Shown piece after piece: positions 5,248 to 6,570 of a stretch of 6,570 nt of DNA. This DNA comes from Bacillota bacterium (GTDB taxonomy: Bacteria > Bacillota > UBA4882 > JAAYXC01): assembly GCA_012516115.1 (NCBI GenBank), contig JAAYXC010000165.1, forward strand, positions 1-6,570. Direction: 5' to 3'. Under the pieces are notes generated by a model. The model saw only the letters and a program-made list of their open reading frames with translations, searched no databases and had not been told where the DNA came from. Each line of letters begins with the position of its first letter. The first letter of the stretch is position 1. Both the position numbers and the translations under genes were made by a program.

Positions 5248-6165
5248 GTGGGCACTCCTGAATTGGTAGAAAGACGAAAGAATCTTTCTCTCCCCAGATT
5301 ATTGCCCTATCTCTACCTGATGCCGCTCATTGTCTTGGTGGGAGTAGTAATAGTTTATCCGTTTTTCCATGCCATTTTACTCGGTTTTTGGCAGAAGGAT
5401 ATATTAAAAGCTGCCGGGACCAGGTTTATTGGTTTGGATAATTATGTAAAACTTCTTACCGGGGAGCGGAATTTCTGGCTGGCCCTGAGGAATTCCATTG
5501 TGTTCACCATGTGCTCCGTCTTCTTAGAATACGTACTCGGCCTGGTCTCCGCCTTGACCTTGAACAGCAAGTACATTAGGGCCCGGAATTTCTTCCGTGC
5601 CCTCATCCTGCTCCCGTGGATCATACCGATCGTCGTCAATTCTTTAATGTGGAAGTTCATGCTCGCGCCGAACTTTGGTTTCATCGGTCAGTTACTTGCC
5701 GCCGTGGGGTTAAAATGGTTCCAGACCGTGAATTGGCTGGGTGATGTAAACCTCGCCCTGCCTACCGTGATCCTGGTGAATGTCTGGCGGAGTTTTCCTT
5801 TCTATACGATTGTAATATTGGCCGGGCTGACCCTCATCCCCCAAGAGCTCTATGAGGCGGCCGCGATCGACGGCGCCAAGAGATGGCAGAGGTTTTCCCA
5901 CATCACCTTCCCGTTACTCAAGGGCGTCTCGGGCGTGGTGGTGGTTCTCCATATCATCTGGACCTTCATCAACTTCGACGTCATCTACCTCTTGACGGGC
6001 GGCGGCCCCCTCTATTCGACGGAGGTTCTTCCGACCTTATTGTATCGGAAGGCCTTTGAGGAATTCAGCTTCGGATATGCTTCGAGTATAGGTGTGGTCA
6101 TGCTCTTGATCTTGATGTTCATCGTCGGCAAATTCTATACGAAAGTGATCATAAATAGGCAGTAG
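5248..6165 (+). CDS. Sugar ABC transporter permease, MalF/UgpA type
   Basis: A 305-residue inner-membrane subunit of a carbohydrate importer. Six hydrophobic segments can be drawn (about 18-40, 80-104, 116-138, 170-195, 226-248, 278-296). The cytoplasmic EAA loop that contacts the ATPase is intact: EAAAIDGAKRWQRFSHITFPLL (203-224). The GGGP motif before the last segment (251-254) is also typical of MalF-like permeases. GTG 5248 is chosen because the SD GGAGGAGG (5233-5240) lies 7 bases upstream. The frame is open back to 5170, but those residues are Arg/Pro/Gly-rich, precede the SD and do not resemble the family. It ends 14 bases before the next permease gene. The stretch 5281-5460 is AT-richer than the rest of the gene. 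Confidence 0.94.
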   Translation: MGTPELVERRKNLSLPRLLPYLYLMPLIVLVGVVIVYPFFHAILLGFWQKDILKAAGTRFIGLDNYVKLLTGERNFWLALRNSIVFTMCSVFLEYVLGLVSALTLNSKYIRARNFFRALILLPWIIPIVVNSLMWKFMLAPNFGFIGQLLAAVGLKWFQTVNWLGDVNLALPTVILVNVWRSFPFYTIVILAGLTLIPQELYEAAAIDGAKRWQRFSHITFPLLKGVSGVVVVLHIIWTFINFDVIYLLTGGGPLYSTEVLPTLLYRKAFEEFSFGYASSIGVVMLLILMFIVGKFYTKVIINRQ

Positions 6166-6179
6166 TAGGAGTGGTGTCG

Positions 6180-6570
6180 GTGAAGAACCAGAAAAGAAGA
6201 TTGGAATGCTTGGCTGCATATACCGTTCTGTTGTTCTTTATAATTTTTGTCGGTTTTCCTTTTATATGGATGATAGCCACTTCATTCAAATATGATGAAG
6301 ATATACTTGCCGGCGGTCTAAGTATTTTGCCGCTGAAAATCACTTTTCAGCATTATATCAATGTGTTTGTACACGGGAATCTGGGGACTTATTTTAAAAA
6401 TAGTGTTATAGTGGCTGGCTTTACCGTCATTTTAAGTTTTATTGCTGTGATTCCGGCTGCTTACGCTTTATCAATTTTAAAAACAAAAACCTCCCATATA
6501 TTATCGCGAACAATTCTTTTATTTCAGATGATGCCAGGAGTTTTACTGTTAATTCCGCTTTATATTACTA
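6180..6570 (+). CDS. Sugar ABC transporter permease, MalG/UgpE type, N-terminal part, runs off the right edge
   Basis: The first 130 codons of the second permease are visible. The protein starts MKNQKRRLE (GTG 6180), then a first membrane segment (about 11-32) ending FPFIWMIATSFKYDED. ITFQHYINVF and FKNSVIVAGFTVILSF with PAAYALS follow, then QMMPGVLLLIPLYI. These are the standard landmarks of MalG-type permeases, which pair with the MalF-type protein to form the channel. The EAA loop lies beyond the window. The SD AGGAG (6167-6171) is 8 bases upstream of GTG 6180; in-frame GTGs at 6171 and 6174 lie too close to it. Base composition changes abruptly here: counted by eye, 128 of 360 bases (about 36%) are G or C in 6181-6540, against about 60% in the binding-protein gene, with many TTA, ATA, TTT and AAA codons. 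Confidence 0.92.
   Translation, partial: MKNQKRRLECLAAYTVLLFFIIFVGFPFIWMIATSFKYDEDILAGGLSILPLKITFQHYINVFVHGNLGTYFKNSVIVAGFTVILSFIAVIPAAYALSILKTKTSHILSRTILLFQMMPGVLLLIPLYIT

Noticed and set aside
1..6570. tRNA, rRNA, CRISPR array or known riboswitch
   Set aside because: No cloverleaf, rRNA-like segment, regularly spaced direct repeats or recognised aptamer core was seen on either strand.

Overview
The window looks like a chromosomal segment of a fairly GC-rich bacterium. Most genes are roughly 55-60% G+C, Shine-Dalgarno (SD) sequences are strong, and GTG starts are frequent. These traits and the gene types suit a Bacillota (Firmicutes)-like lineage, possibly a thermophile. That placement is an inference; there is no rRNA or other marker to confirm it.

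Layout. (1) Positions 1-335 hold the right-hand part of an insertion sequence. It carries the first 56 codons of a leftward IS4/IS50-type transposase and a leader with a long hairpin covering the transposase ribosome binding site and start codon. A 7-codon leader ORF (192-215, minus strand) is written through the 5' arm of that hairpin. (2) 336-1288 is a radical SAM (PflA-like) gene broken by three frameshifts. (3) 1415-3381 encodes a two-component system: a membrane histidine kinase (HisKA_3/HATPase) and a NarL/FixJ-type response regulator. A clear intrinsic terminator follows at 3414-3439. (4) 3440-3784 is a structured non-coding stretch with a candidate promoter, several stem-loops, three TACCGGT copies and an orphan perfect SD. 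(5) 3785 to the right edge is a carbohydrate ABC import operon: binding protein, MalF-type permease, then the first 130 codons of a MalG-type permease that runs off the window. A perfect 12-bp inverted repeat (5085-5126) separates the binding-protein gene from the permeases.

How the parts may work together. The kinase and regulator lie immediately upstream of the importer and in the same direction, so they are plausible regulators of it, but no experiment or site match proves this. The importer lacks an ATPase gene inside the window; it would be further downstream or be a shared MsmX-type ATPase.

Most notable observations: the leader ORF and hairpin of the transposase, which together have the geometry of a translational attenuator; the multiply frameshifted radical SAM gene beside the IS; and the sharp fall in G+C (to about 36%) exactly where the second permease gene begins.
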